A stretch of DNA of 64,000 nucleotides from contig CALWES010000004.1 in NCBI GenBank assembly GCA_944377405.1, positions 100,704 to 164,703 on the forward strand, read 5' to 3'. Shown here piece after piece: positions 52,952 through 61,712 of this stretch. Under the pieces are notes generated by a model. It ran no database searches. It was not told where the DNA came from and worked only from the letters and a program-made list of their open reading frames with translations. The stretch is from an uncultured Lachnospiraceae bacterium. GTDB taxonomy: Bacteria; Bacillota; Clostridia; Lachnospirales; Lachnospiraceae. The position numbers and the translations under genes are program-made. Every line of letters begins with the position of its first letter. Positions within the stretch are counted from its first letter, which is position 1.

Positions 52952-54465
52952 TGATCGCCCTTTTGCTGGATGAAACGATCGAAAAATATGAACAGGACCT
53001 GCGGGAGCTTCTGATGGCGTTTTTCCCGGGAGAGGCCTTCTGTTATGAGAAAAAGCCCGAAGCAGGGCTTTTTGTCTGTGGAGAAAAGGATGGCCTGGGG
53101 GTATCCGGAGGAGCGGTTTTTCCGGAAGGTGCGGCTGCCGGAGAAACACTTCAGGCGCCCTTATGCCTTACGGAAAGCCGCAGTGAAAACAAGACCCGGA
53201 TCAAAAAGGCCCTTTACGGACTCCTGCACGGCCTGACGGGGGAGGAGCTTCCCTGGGGGACCCTTACGGGGATCCGTCCGGTGAAGCTTCCGGAGAAGAT
53301 GATGAAGGAGGGGATGGCGGATCCGGAGATCCTGAAGGAGCTTCAGGACCGGTATCTGATTTCCGAAGAAAAAGCCCGCCTTTCCCTGGAGATCGCCCAC
53401 AGGGAGCGGGCGGTCCTCTCCCGGATCCCTTACCGACAGGGCATGAGCCTTTACATCGGCATCCCCTTCTGTCCTACCACCTGCATGTACTGCAGCTTCA
53501 CCTCCTATCCCATCTCCCGCTGGCAGGACCGGGTGGGAGAATATCTGGACTGCCTCAGGAGGGAGCTGGACCAGCTCAGGAGACTGCAGGAGACGCCGGG
53601 AAGCCGGATCTTCGGGAGACCCTTCCAGACCATCTATATCGGAGGGGGGACTCCTACCTCCCTGTCTGCAGCACAGCTTAAGGAGCTTCTGGGGGTCCTT
53701 AAGGAGCGCCTGGACCTTTCGGAGCTTGCGGAATTTACCGTTGAGGCAGGAAGGCCGGACAGCATTACCCGGGAGAAGCTCAAGGTACTGCGGGATCACG
53801 GGATCCAGCGGATCAGCATCAATCCCCAGACCATGAACCAGAAGACCCTGGACCTCATCGGCCGCAGACACAGTGTAGAGGATGTGAAGCGGGCCTTTTC
53901 CGAGGCCAGATCCGCAGGCTTTCAGAATATCAACATGGATCTGATCATGGGACTTCCGGAGGAGAGCCTTTCCGACGTGGAGCATACTCTTTCGGAGATC
54001 CGGAAGCTGCATCCCGACAGTCTGACGGTCCATGCCCTTGCAGTGAAGCGGGCGGCCCGTCTCAACACGGAGGGAAATGCCTGGGCCCATCTGGCCAGGG
54101 CCGGCAGGGAGGAGGCCTCCCGCATGACGGAGCTGGGGGCCCTTACGGCAGAGGAGCTGGGCCTTAAGCCCTACTACCTCTACCGGCAGAAGAATATGGC
54201 AGGCAATCAGGAAAACGTGGGATATGCGGAGGAAGGAAAGGAAAACCTCTACAATATCCTTATGATGGAGGAGCTGCACACGGTCCTTGGCTGCGGCGCA
54301 GGAGCCTCCACCAAGCTGGTGCTTCCAAACGGGGATGCGGCAGCAAACAACGGAAACGAATTCCGGGTGGAGCGCTTTGAAAACATCAAAAACGTGGCGG
54401 AATACCTGCCCCGGATCGAAGAACTGCTGGAAAAAAGAGAGAAATTCCTGGACCCAAGGGCCTGA
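52951..54465 (+). CDS. hemZ: Coproporphyrinogen dehydrogenase-like radical SAM protein HemZ
   Basis: A 504-residue protein of the HemN/HemW group. An N-terminal region (about 1-160) with TLTGIRPVKL precedes the radical SAM core with the 4Fe-4S motif Cys174-x3-Cys178-x2-Cys181 in FCPTTCMYCSF, then IYIGGGTPTSL and INPQTMNQKTLDLIGR. HemZ was first linked to anaerobic haem synthesis in Bacillus, yet many haem-less clostridia keep it beside relA, so its real job is uncertain. Its end is followed within four bases by the promoter of a putative small RNA. Confidence 0.9.
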   Translation: MIALLLDETIEKYEQDLRELLMAFFPGEAFCYEKKPEAGLFVCGEKDGLGVSGGAVFPEGAAAGETLQAPLCLTESRSENKTRIKKALYGLLHGLTGEELPWGTLTGIRPVKLPEKMMKEGMADPEILKELQDRYLISEEKARLSLEIAHRERAVLSRIPYRQGMSLYIGIPFCPTTCMYCSFTSYPISRWQDRVGEYLDCLRRELDQLRRLQETPGSRIFGRPFQTIYIGGGTPTSLSAAQLKELLGVLKERLDLSELAEFTVEAGRPDSITREKLKVLRDHGIQRISINPQTMNQKTLDLIGRRHSVEDVKRAFSEARSAGFQNINMDLIMGLPEESLSDVEHTLSEIRKLHPDSLTVHALAVKRAARLNTEGNAWAHLARAGREEASRMTELGALTAEELGLKPYYLYRQKNMAGNQENVGYAEEGKENLYNILMMEELHTVLGCGAGASTKLVLPNGDAAANNGNEFRVERFENIKNVAEYLPRIEELLEKREKFLDPRA

Positions 54466-54468
54466 CCC

Positions 54469-54496
54469 TTGACAAATCCGGAAACTCATATATAAT
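54469..54496 (+). promoter_or_regulatory. Promoter of the putative small RNA
   Basis: TTGACA (54469-54474), 16 bp, TATAAT (54491-54496): both boxes perfect. Transcription should begin near 54503. Confidence 0.75.
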
Positions 54497-54502
54497 AGGC
54501 TG

Positions 54503-54622
54503 CACCGACAAGGTCGGTAAAAAACAAGGTTTTGGACGGCCCGGTGTGGTGGCCGGGCCGTTTCAAACATAAGAGCCCCGACGAATATTTGAAGAACCCC
54601 TCAATATTCTTCGAGGCTTTTT
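54503..54622 (+). ncRNA. Putative structured small RNA, family unknown
   Basis: About 120 nt between a consensus promoter and a terminator, without a credible ORF. Hairpin 1 is ACCGAC-AAG-GTCGGT (54504-54518). Hairpin 2 is AAAAC-AAG-GTTTT (54521-54533) with the same C-AAG-G cap. Hairpin 3 is ACGGCCCGG / CCGGGCCGT (54536-54561) around an eight-base loop TGTGGTGG. Hairpin 4 (54574-54618) is a stem of about 15 pairs with two mismatches, a loop containing GAACCCC, and a TTTTT end, so it is the terminator. It matches none of 6S, SRP, tmRNA or RNase P features. Possible roles are a regulatory RNA or a leader for hsp20, but the terminator makes the unit look independent. The rest of 54466-54815 is the hsp20 control region. 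Confidence 0.6.
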
Positions 54623-54659
54623 GATTGCAAAAAAAGGACACAAAAACTTCACAAAATAA

Positions 54660-54702
54660 TTAGCACTCAATGCTTGACAGTGCTAACAAAGAGTGCTATA
54701 AC
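54660..54702 (+). promoter_or_regulatory. hsp20 promoter with CIRCE element
   Basis: TTAGCACTC-N9-CAGTGCTAA (54660-54686) has the 9-9-9 layout of CIRCE, one base off in the right arm. The promoter is TTGACA (54674-54679), 17 bp, and TGC-TATAAC (54694-54702). A third half-site, GAGTGCTAT (54691-54699), overlaps the -10. HrcA bound here would repress hsp20 until heat shock. Confidence 0.85.
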
Positions 54703-54815
54703 ATAGCCAGAACGAAGGGAGAGGAACGAAAGAGAAGGAAAAAGAGTTCCGGAACCTCCCGTTCCAAAGAACTGGTAACTACATAGGTTCAGGTAAAGAA
54801 AAGGAGTGAGGTTTT

Positions 54816-55283
54816 ATGTTGATGCCCAGTATTTTTGGAGAGAATATGTTTGATGACTTTTTCAGGGATTTCCCGTTTTACGATGATGGAAGGACGGAAA
54901 GAGATATTGAAAAGAAGCTGTACGGCCGTCACAGCAAAAACCTGATGAAGACGGATATCAAGGAGTACGATAACGGATATGAACTGGTAATGGATCTGCC
55001 GGGCTTTACCAAGGATGAGATCAAGGTCTCCCTGGAGAACGGCTATCTGACCATCAGCGCTGCCAAGGGCCTTGATAAGGACGAGGAGGATAAGAAGAAC
55101 GGCACCTACATCCGGAAGGAGCGTTATGCAGGAGCCTGCGAGCGGAGCTTCTATGTAGGAGAGGATGTAACCCAGTCGGATATCAAGGGCGAGTTCAAGC
55201 ACGGTATCCTGACACTGAATATCCCGAAGAAGGAAGCAAAGCCCGCTGTGGAGGGCAAGCAGTACATTGCCATCGAGGGCTGA
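54816..55283 (+). CDS. Small heat-shock protein, Hsp20/alpha-crystallin family
   Basis: A 155-residue chaperone that holds unfolding proteins. The N-terminal arm (MPSIFGENMFDDFFRDFPF) precedes an alpha-crystallin domain (about 45-140) with KTDIKEYDNGYELVMDLPGF and HGILTLNIPKKE, which contains the IPK/IxI-like end. It resembles clostridial Hsp18. AAGGAG is nine bases before ATG 54816, preferred over a second ATG at 54822. The leader from the CIRCE promoter is about 105 bases. Confidence 0.95.
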   Translation: MLMPSIFGENMFDDFFRDFPFYDDGRTERDIEKKLYGRHSKNLMKTDIKEYDNGYELVMDLPGFTKDEIKVSLENGYLTISAAKGLDKDEEDKKNGTYIRKERYAGACERSFYVGEDVTQSDIKGEFKHGILTLNIPKKEAKPAVEGKQYIAIEG

Positions 55284-55313
55284 TGCCCAGGGCCCTGCGG
55301 ACAGGAACCAAAG

Positions 55314-55346
55314 GAGGTATGCGGATCACTGCATACCTCTTTTTTT
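55314..55346 (+). terminator. Terminator of hsp20
   Basis: GAGGTATGC (55314-55322), eight-base loop, GCATACCTC (55331-55339), TTTTTTT. Confidence 0.92.
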
Positions 55347-55370
55347 ATGCGGACAGCCGCCGAAAATATC

Positions 55371-55399
55371 TTGCAAATGCAGGAACAATATGCTATCAT
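55371..55399 (+). promoter_or_regulatory. Promoter of secG-rnr-smpB
   Basis: TTGCAA (55371-55376), 17 bp, TATCAT preceded by TGC (55391-55399). Confidence 0.65.
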
Positions 55400-55428
55400 A
55401 AGCTTTGTTTATGTTCGGAGGTGAAGAA

Positions 55429-55659
55429 ATGACGATACTTGTGTCAATCATATATGTGATTCTGGGAGTTGCGCTTTCAGCCATCATCCTGATGCAGGAG
55501 GGAAATACCCAGGGACTCGGTTCCATCGGCGGTATGGCAGACAGCTACTGGGGTAAGATCAAGGGACGTTCCATGGAAGGAAACCTGGAGAAGTTCACCA
55601 AGTACGGAACCATCGTTTTCCTGATCCTTGCGCTGGTCATGAACATTCTGATGAAATAA
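55429..55659 (+). CDS. secG: Preprotein translocase subunit SecG
   Basis: A 76-residue membrane protein of the SecYEG channel with two helices (about 3-22 and 53-74) and the family phrase ILMQEGNTQGLGSIGG between them. ATG 55429 follows GGAGGTGA closely; a TTG at 55405 upstream lies before the ribosome site and is rejected. It is the first gene of secG-rnr-smpB, a widespread Firmicute order. Confidence 0.93.
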   Translation: MTILVSIIYVILGVALSAIILMQEGNTQGLGSIGGMADSYWGKIKGRSMEGNLEKFTKYGTIVFLILALVMNILMK

Positions 55660-55670
55660 GAGATGATTGA

Positions 55671-55703
55671 AAAAGCTCCTGTGACATTCAGGGGCTTTTC
55701 TTT
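55671..55703 (+). terminator. Terminator or attenuator between secG and rnr
   Basis: AAAAGCTCCTG (55671-55681) pairs with CAGGGGCTTTT (55689-55699), one wobble, followed by CTTT. No promoter is visible between it and rnr, so rnr probably depends on readthrough. Confidence 0.65.
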
Positions 55704-55725
55704 GTGTCGGGAGAAGGAGCGCCAT

Positions 55726-58014
55726 TTGGAAAAAAAGAAAAAAAAGACAAGGACGATAAAAACAACAAAGACGAAAAGAGCGGCCGGGGCGAAAAAAACA
55801 GGGCCTGAGACCCCAAAGGCAAAGACCGTAACGGAGGATCAGAGAAAGGTACTTCTGGAGCTCATGAGGGACCCCCTCTATAAGCCCATGAAGCTAAAGG
55901 AGCTGGCAATCCTCCTGGAGGTGCCAAAAAGCCGCAGGGAGGAACTGCAGCTGGCACTGGATACCCTGGTGGAAGAGGGACTGATCGGAAAAAGCTCCAG
56001 GGGTAAGTTCGGAAAGCCGGAGCTTTTCACCCTTCAGGGACATTTCCAGGGGAATGCCAGAGGCTTCGGCTTCGTGACCGTGGAAGGCAGAGACCAGGAC
56101 ATCTTTATCCCCGGGGATCGGTCCGGAGGGGCCATGGACGGAGATGAGGTCCGTATCCTGATCGAAAAGGAGGAAAAGGGCAAGCGCCCCGAAGGACGGG
56201 TGCTGCGGGTACTGCAGCATGCCAACACGGAGCTTGTGGGCTTCTATCAGAAGCAGCAGAACTACGGCTTTGTGCTGCCGGATAATCAGCGGATCACCAG
56301 GGACATCTTCATTCCGAAGGGAAAGGACCTGGGAGCGGTGCAGGGCCATAAGGTGATGGTACGGCTGACGTCCTACGGAGACGATCAGAACAGCCCGGAA
56401 GGGGAGATCACGGAGATCCTGGGACATGTGGACGATCCCGGGGTGGATATCCTGTCCCTGACAAAGGCCTACGGCCTTACGGCTGCCTTCCCGGAGGATG
56501 TTACGGAGAGCCTTGCAGCCATTCCGGACAGCGTTCCGGAGGAAAAAAAGAAGGGACGTCTGGACCTTCGCGGGGAGCTGATGGTGACCATTGACGGAGA
56601 AGACGCCAAGGATCTGGATGACGCCGTCTCCCTGAGCTTCAATGAGGAGACCGGCCTTTACTGCCTGGGCGTCCATATCGCCGATGTCAGCGAGTATGTC
56701 CGGGAGGGGGAGGCTCTGGACCGGGAGGCCAGGAAGCGGGGGACCTCCGTATATCTGGTGGACCGGGTGATCCCCATGCTGCCCCATAAGCTGTCCAACG
56801 GGATCTGTTCCCTGAACCAGGGAGAGGACCGGCTGGCCCTGTCCTGCATCATGTGGATCGACCGGAAGGGCCAGATCGTGGACCACAGGATCGCGGAGAC
56901 CCTGATCCGGGTGGACCGGAGAATGAGCTATACCAACGTGGACGCCATCATCACCAAACAGGATCGCCGCAGGAAGGAACAGTTCGCGGAGTTCGTGCCC
57001 ATGTTCCTTCTGATGAAGGAGCTTTCGGATCTCCTGCGGGACAGACGGTACCACCGGGGCGGCATCGATTTTGACTTCCCGGAATCAAAGATCACCCTGG
57101 ACCGGAGGGGAAGGGTGACGAAGGTGGAGCCCTACGAACGGAACCGGGCCCATCTGATCATCGAGGACTTTATGCTTGCCGCCAACGAGACGGTGGCGGA
57201 GGATTTTTACTGGAGGCAGATCCCCTTCCTGTACAGGACCCATGAGGCACCGGACCCGGAAAAGATGCGGTCCCTGTCCCTTTTTGTGGAAAATTTTGGC
57301 TACTACATCCGGTCCGGAAAGACGGAGACGGTCCATCCCAAAGCGGTCCAGTCCCTTCTGGGAAAGATCACCGGTTCGCCGGAGGAAGCCCTCATTGCAA
57401 GGCTGACCCTAAGGAGCATGAAGCAGGCCAGATATACCACGGAATGCAGCGGCCATTTCGGACTTGCAGCAAAATATTATACCCATTTCACATCCCCTAT
57501 CCGGCGGTATCCGGACCTCCAGATCCACAGGATCATAAAGGAGAGCTTAAGAGGCGGTCTTGGGCCGGAGAGGCTTCGCCATTATGAGGCGCTGCTTCCT
57601 CTGGTTGCAGAGGAGACTTCAGCTCTGGAGCGGAGAGCCGACGAGGCGGAGCGGGAATGTGACAAGATGAAGAAGTGCGAATACATGCGGAGCCAGATCG
57701 GTCAGGAATTTGACGGAGTGATCTCGGGGGTCACGGCCTTCGGCTTTTATGTGGAGCTTCCCAATACCTGCGAGGGCCTGGTGCATGTGAACAGCCTTAC
57801 GGATGATTACTATATCTTCAATGAAAATACCCTGGAGCTCCGGGGAGAACGCAGAGGCCGCTGCTTCCGGCTGGGCCAGCCGGTGCACATCCTGGTGGCA
57901 GATGCGGACAAGGTCATGCGGACCGTGGATTTCCGCCTGATCATAAGGGAGCTTCCGGACAAGGAGACGGAACAGAATGGGAAAAGACTCGATCAAGGTG
58001 ATCGCCAGCAATAA
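55726..58014 (+). CDS. rnr: Ribonuclease R
   Basis: A 762-residue 3'-5' exoribonuclease able to degrade structured RNA, including with tmRNA/SmpB quality control. A Lys-rich N-terminus ([10 protein letters not shown], about 1-40) precedes a winged-helix region, two cold-shock domains ([29 protein letters not shown]), the RNB catalytic domain with [14 protein letters not shown] (the metal Asp cluster), and an S1 domain near the C-terminus ([17 protein letters not shown]). The best start is TTG 55726, six bases after AAGGAG. The upstream ATG at 55663 would place the terminator hairpin inside the gene. It overlaps smpB by 38 bases. Confidence 0.94.
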   Translation: MEKKKKKTRTIKTTKTKRAAGAKKTGPETPKAKTVTEDQRKVLLELMRDPLYKPMKLKELAILLEVPKSRREELQLALDTLVEEGLIGKSSRGKFGKPELFTLQGHFQGNARGFGFVTVEGRDQDIFIPGDRSGGAMDGDEVRILIEKEEKGKRPEGRVLRVLQHANTELVGFYQKQQNYGFVLPDNQRITRDIFIPKGKDLGAVQGHKVMVRLTSYGDDQNSPEGEITEILGHVDDPGVDILSLTKAYGLTAAFPEDVTESLAAIPDSVPEEKKKGRLDLRGELMVTIDGEDAKDLDDAVSLSFNEETGLYCLGVHIADVSEYVREGEALDREARKRGTSVYLVDRVIPMLPHKLSNGICSLNQGEDRLALSCIMWIDRKGQIVDHRIAETLIRVDRRMSYTNVDAIITKQDRRRKEQFAEFVPMFLLMKELSDLLRDRRYHRGGIDFDFPESKITLDRRGRVTKVEPYERNRAHLIIEDFMLAANETVAEDFYWRQIPFLYRTHEAPDPEKMRSLSLFVENFGYYIRSGKTETVHPKAVQSLLGKITGSPEEALIARLTLRSMKQARYTTECSGHFGLAAKYYTHFTSPIRRYPDLQIHRIIKESLRGGLGPERLRHYEALLPLVAEETSALERRADEAERECDKMKKCEYMRSQIGQEFDGVISGVTAFGFYVELPNTCEGLVHVNSLTDDYYIFNENTLELRGERRGRCFRLGQPVHILVADADKVMRTVDFRLIIRELPDKETEQNGKRLDQGDRQQ

Positions 58015-58447
58015 AAAGGCATATCACGATTATTTTGTGGATGAAACATACGAAGCGGGGATCGAACTCTTCGGAACGGAGGTAAAATCCGTCCGCCAGG
58101 GACATTGCTCCGTAAAGGAGGCCTTCATCCGGGCAGACAAGGGAGAGCTCTATGTGCTGGGCATGCACATCAATCCCTACGAGAAGGGGAACATTTTCAA
58201 CAAGGATCCCTTAAGGACCCGGAAGCTTCTGATGCACCGCAGCGAGATCAACAAGCTTATGGGAAAGATCACGGAAAAGGGATACACCCTGATTCCCCTG
58301 CAGGTTTATCTGAAGGGCTCTCTGGTCAAGGTCCAGGTGGGGCTTTGCCGGGGCAAGAAGCTCTATGACAAACGGGAGGATCTGGCAAAGAAGACCCAGC
58401 GGCGGGAGCTGGAAAGGGAGTTCAAGTCAGCCAATATCCGGCTGTGA
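57977..58447 (+). CDS. smpB: SsrA-binding protein SmpB
   Basis: A 156-residue OB-fold partner of tmRNA in ribosome rescue. Seen are [61 protein letters not shown] and the basic C-terminal tail [17 protein letters not shown] that probes the empty mRNA channel. The gene starts inside the 3' end of rnr. The tmRNA gene that often follows is not in the next bases. Confidence 0.97.
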   Translation: MGKDSIKVIASNKKAYHDYFVDETYEAGIELFGTEVKSVRQGHCSVKEAFIRADKGELYVLGMHINPYEKGNIFNKDPLRTRKLLMHRSEINKLMGKITEKGYTLIPLQVYLKGSLVKVQVGLCRGKKLYDKREDLAKKTQRRELEREFKSANIRL

Positions 58448-58463
58448 TCTCCCGGAAGGAAGC

Positions 58464-58492
58464 TTTACGAACGGGCCTTCCTGGGCTATAAT
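58464..58492 (+). promoter_or_regulatory. Possible tsaE promoter
   Basis: TTTACG (58464-58469), 17 bp, TATAAT (58487-58492), ending only 11 bases before the tsaE ATG, so the leader would be about five bases. Confidence 0.5.
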
Positions 58493-58503
58493 ATGAAATC
58501 ACT

Positions 58504-58944
58504 ATGATAAAAGAAAGTTTTCAGGAAAAAGATACATTTGAATTTGCAAGGCAGCTGGGGGAACAGGCTTCTCCCGGCGAGATCTACTGTCTGGAAGGAG
58601 ACCTGGGGACCGGGAAGACCGTCTTTGCCAAGGGCTTTGCGGCGGGCCTTGGGATCCGGGAGCCTGTGACCTCCCCCACCTTCAATATCGTGAAGGAGTA
58701 TGAGGAGGGACGCCTTCCCCTGTACCATTTTGACGTATACCGGATCGCGGATCCGGACGAGATGTACGCCATTGGCTACGAGGACTATTTTTTCGGACAG
58801 GGGGTCTGCCTTGTGGAATGGAGCAGCCTGATCCGGGAGCTGATCCCGGAGGGAGCTGTGCAGATCCTGCTGGAAAAGGACCCGGAGAAGGGCTTTGACT
58901 ACCGCAGGATCACCGTAACAGGAACAAAGGAGGTAAAGGCATGA
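58504..58944 (+). CDS. tsaE: tRNA threonylcarbamoyladenosine biosynthesis ATPase TsaE
   Basis: A 146-residue P-loop protein that works with TsaB and TsaD to make t6A at position 37 of ANN-decoding tRNAs. Walker A is GDLGTGKT (around 33-40), with SPTFNIVKEYEEG and LYHFDVYRI after it and VEWSS. There is no visible Shine-Dalgarno before the ATG, and a TATAAT lies just upstream. It overlaps tsaB by four bases (ATGA). Confidence 0.93.
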   Translation: MIKESFQEKDTFEFARQLGEQASPGEIYCLEGDLGTGKTVFAKGFAAGLGIREPVTSPTFNIVKEYEEGRLPLYHFDVYRIADPDEMYAIGYEDYFFGQGVCLVEWSSLIRELIPEGAVQILLEKDPEKGFDYRRITVTGTKEVKA

Positions 58945-59777
58945 GGATACTGGGCATAGAAGCGTCGGGGCTTGTGGCCTCCACGGCCCTCTGGGAGGAC
59001 GGGGTGATCCTGGCGGAATACACCATCAACAACCGTCTGACCCATTCCCAGACCCTGCTTCCCATGATCGAGGCCATGCTCAGGACCTCCGGAGAGCCCC
59101 TGGAGAAGACCAGCGCCATTGCCGTCTCCAGAGGGCCGGGATCCTTTACAGGCCTTCGGATCGGCGCGGCTACAGGAAAGGGACTGGCCCTGGCTCTGGA
59201 CATCCCGGTGATCGGTGTGTCCTCCCTGAAGGCCCTTGCGGAAAATGAAAGGGACGCAGAGGATGTGATCGTCCCCATCATGGACGCCAGGCGGGGACAG
59301 GTATACTGTTATGCAGAGCTTCTGGGACAGGAACTTCTGGAGGAACAGGCCATGGCGGTGGAGAACCTGGTGGCCCTGCTCTCCGAAGAAATCCTGCAGA
59401 GCTGCCCCGGAAAAAGCGTCCTGTTTCTGGGAGACGGAGTTCCGGTGTACCGGGAATGGATCCTGGCACAGGCGGATTTCCCCTGCCGCTTTGCAGCTGC
59501 AAACCAGCAGCGGCAGAGGGGAGCCTCTGTGGCACAGCTGGGGGCAAGACTCTATGAAAGCTGGCTTCGGGAGAAGGAGCTCTCCCCGGAGCAGGTAAAG
59601 GAAATGGGGGCAGACCGGATCTCTGAAGCCGGACTCTTTACGGATACGGTGATGAATTCCGACGAGCTGGTGCCGGTCTACCTCAGGAAGCCCCAGGCGG
59701 AACGGGAAAGGGATGCGGGACTTCTGGAAGACCCGGGACAGAAGAGCCTTCGGAAGATCGCCCGGGGAGATAAGTAA
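58941..59777 (+). CDS. tsaB: tRNA threonylcarbamoyladenosine biosynthesis protein TsaB
   Basis: A 278-residue ASKHA-fold partner of TsaD. Seen are ILGIEASGLVASTALW, NRLTHSQTLLPMIEAML, and GPGSFTGLRIGAATGKGLAL, the family signature. It lacks the metal-binding His pair of TsaD, as expected. Start and tsaE stop overlap, and AAAGGAGGTAAAGGC provides the ribosome site. Confidence 0.94.
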   Translation: MRILGIEASGLVASTALWEDGVILAEYTINNRLTHSQTLLPMIEAMLRTSGEPLEKTSAIAVSRGPGSFTGLRIGAATGKGLALALDIPVIGVSSLKALAENERDAEDVIVPIMDARRGQVYCYAELLGQELLEEQAMAVENLVALLSEEILQSCPGKSVLFLGDGVPVYREWILAQADFPCRFAAANQQRQRGASVAQLGARLYESWLREKELSPEQVKEMGADRISEAGLFTDTVMNSDELVPVYLRKPQAERERDAGLLEDPGQKSLRKIARGDK

Positions 59778-59803
59778 GAACAGCCCGGGAAAGGAGTGGA
59801 GAG

Positions 59804-60262
59804 ATGGATTTTTATTCGATATTCTGGATCGTGGTCATGGTTCTGGCCGCCGTTGTGGAGCTGGCTACCACGGCCCTTGTATCCCTGTGGTTCGTTGCAG
59901 GGGGACTGGCTGCCCTTTTGTTCAGCCTCCTCGGCTTCTCCCCGGTGATCCAGTGGCTGGCCTTTGCCCTGGTATCCCTTCTTGTTCTCTGCCTCTTCAG
60001 GAGCAGGATCGCAGGATATATGCAGAAGAAGCATGTGGCTACCAATGCGGACAGCCTCATCGGGAAGGTGGTCACCGTAAAGGAAACCATCGATAATGAA
60101 AAGGAGCAGGGAATTTTATGCCTGGGGGATCAGGAGTGGAGCGCCAGGACAAAAGAACCTGGCCTTATCCTGGAACCCGGGACCCAGGTGCGGATCCTCT
60201 CCATAGAAGGAGTGAAGCTTATTGTGGAGCCGGCGCAGAAAAAGACAGGAGAAGAGGCGTGA
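59804..60262 (+). CDS. NfeD-like membrane protein
   Basis: A 152-residue protein with two or three N-terminal helices (about 5-70) and a C-terminal OB-fold of the NfeD type (about 82-145: NADSLIGKVVTVKETI, then GDQEWSARTKEPGLILEPGTQVRILSIEGVKLIVEP). NfeD proteins act with SPFH/flotillin-like proteins in membrane domains; here no SPFH gene is adjacent. It sits inside the t6A cluster between tsaB and rimI, behind AAAGGAGTGG, and overlaps rimI by one base. Its link to tRNA modification, if any, is unknown. Confidence 0.85.
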   Translation: MDFYSIFWIVVMVLAAVVELATTALVSLWFVAGGLAALLFSLLGFSPVIQWLAFALVSLLVLCLFRSRIAGYMQKKHVATNADSLIGKVVTVKETIDNEKEQGILCLGDQEWSARTKEPGLILEPGTQVRILSIEGVKLIVEPAQKKTGEEA

Positions 60263-60774
60263 TGGAGGACCGGACCCTCTGCCCGGAAAAGGGAGGCCTC
60301 CGGATCTTCCGCCTGGAGGCGGGCTGCGAGGACCGGGAGGACTGGCTGGACAGGCTCTGGGAGCTGGACAGGGAGATATTTCCCAATTCTCCCTGGGGAA
60401 GGGAGGCCTTTCAAAAAAATACGGAAAACAGCTTCGATACCCTGCTTTTATGTAGGGAGGAGGAACGGCTTCTGGGCTATGCCCTTCTGCGGTGCCTGGA
60501 TGCGGCGGAGCTTCTGATCCTTGGAGTACGGAAGGAATGCCGGAACCGGGGTATCGGAACAGCCCTGCTCCGGGAACTCCTTCCCTATGGGGAGGGGCTT
60601 CCGGTATGGCTTGAAGTCCGGGAGGGCAACCTGGCAGCCAGGAAGCTTTATGCCCGTCAGGGCTTTTTGGAAGAGGGACGCAGAAAAGGATATTACAAGG
60701 ATCCGAAGGAGGATGCGATCCTGATGAAACGGGACCCCGGACCCGCCGGAATGCCGGAAAAAGGGGAAGAATAA
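60262..60774 (+). CDS. rimI: Ribosomal-protein-alanine N-acetyltransferase RimI
   Basis: A 170-residue GNAT acetyltransferase. The acetyl-CoA loop is RNRGIGTALLREL (around 92-104), and WLEVREGNLAARKLYARQGF is the RimI-like C-terminal motif. RimI acetylates the N-terminus of ribosomal protein S18 and is commonly encoded between tsaB and tsaD. ATG 60262 overlaps the preceding stop (TGATG); the frame is open upstream but that would run across the NfeD gene. The N-terminal 25 residues are longer than usual. Confidence 0.88.
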   Translation: MEDRTLCPEKGGLRIFRLEAGCEDREDWLDRLWELDREIFPNSPWGREAFQKNTENSFDTLLLCREEERLLGYALLRCLDAAELLILGVRKECRNRGIGTALLRELLPYGEGLPVWLEVREGNLAARKLYARQGFLEEGRRKGYYKDPKEDAILMKRDPGPAGMPEKGEE

Positions 60775-60788
60775 CAAGGAGAAAGAGA

Positions 60789-61709
60789 ATGCTGGACGTT
60801 TGTTTGCTTGGAACAGGGGGAATGATGCCGATGCCGAAGCGCTGGCTCACCTCCCTGATGCTTCGTTGCGGAGGCTCTAACATACTCATCGATTGCGGAG
60901 AAGGGACCCAGATCGCCATGAAGGAGGTGGGCTGGTCCCCAAAACCCATAGATATCATGTGCTTTACCCATTATCATGCGGATCATATCTCCGGACTTCC
61001 GGGGATGCTCTTATCCATGGGCAATTCGGACCGGACGGAGCCGGTGGTGATGATAGGACCGAAGGGGCTCTTCAATGTGGTGCGTTCCCTGAGGAGCATT
61101 GCGCCGGAGCTGCCCTTTGAGCTCCGCTTCATAGAACTGGACCAGAATACGGAGGAATACCGGATCGGACCCTATGTGATCAGCTGTTACAAGGTGAATC
61201 ACAACATTCCCTGCTACGGTTATTCCGTAACGGTACCCAGAAAGGGACTCTTTGACGCGGCATCGGCAAAGGAGCAGGATATCCCTCTGAAGTTCTGGAA
61301 CAGACTGCAGCACGGGGAGACGGTAAAGGACCCGGAAACAGGCCGCACATACAAGCCGGAAATGGTTATGGGACCGGAGCGCAGGGGACTTAAGGTGACC
61401 TATGCAACGGACAGCAGACCCTGCGACAATATCCGCAGGGCAGCCTGCGGAGCAGACCTGTTTATCTGCGAGGGCATGTACGGAGAACCGGGCATGGAAG
61501 AAAAGGCCCGGGGCTATAAGCATATGACCATGTACGAGGCTGCGGAGATGGCAAAGGCAGCGGATCCGGCGCCGAAGGAGATGTGGTTCACCCACTACAG
61601 TCCCTCCATGCTGAATCCCCGCCAGTACCTGGACGAGGTGAAGAAGATATTCCCCAATGTCAGGTGCGGAAAGGACGGCCTGCAGAGGGAACTGGTCTAC
61701 GAGGATTAA
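60789..61709 (+). CDS. rnz: Ribonuclease Z (tRNA 3' processing)
   Basis: A 306-residue MBL-fold endonuclease that trims tRNA 3' ends. The metal motif is H61-Y-H63-A-D65-H66 (FTHYHADHISGLPGML, where ITHLHGDH is common); then NHNIPCYGY, TYATDSRP, and the final FTHYSPS. Consistent with need, the tRNA genes in this window do not encode CCA, the class that RNase Z processes. It begins 15 bases after rimI with AAGGAG upstream. Confidence 0.92.
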   Translation: MLDVCLLGTGGMMPMPKRWLTSLMLRCGGSNILIDCGEGTQIAMKEVGWSPKPIDIMCFTHYHADHISGLPGMLLSMGNSDRTEPVVMIGPKGLFNVVRSLRSIAPELPFELRFIELDQNTEEYRIGPYVISCYKVNHNIPCYGYSVTVPRKGLFDAASAKEQDIPLKFWNRLQHGETVKDPETGRTYKPEMVMGPERRGLKVTYATDSRPCDNIRRAACGADLFICEGMYGEPGMEEKARGYKHMTMYEAAEMAKAADPAPKEMWFTHYSPSMLNPRQYLDEVKKIFPNVRCGKDGLQRELVYED

Positions 61710-61712
61710 AAA

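Noticed and set aside
50441..53149. 902-residue antisense ORF across relA, MBL and hemZ
   Set aside because: It spans three well-supported genes and has no recognisable motif; its composition fits a mirror of coding DNA.
55663..55725. ATG 55663 as the start of rnr
   Set aside because: It would place the secG terminator hairpin inside the coding region and has no ribosome site; TTG 55726 does.
60118..60261. Extension of rimI into the NfeD gene
   Set aside because: Different frame from NfeD, no family similarity, and ATG 60262 has overlapping stop-start coupling.
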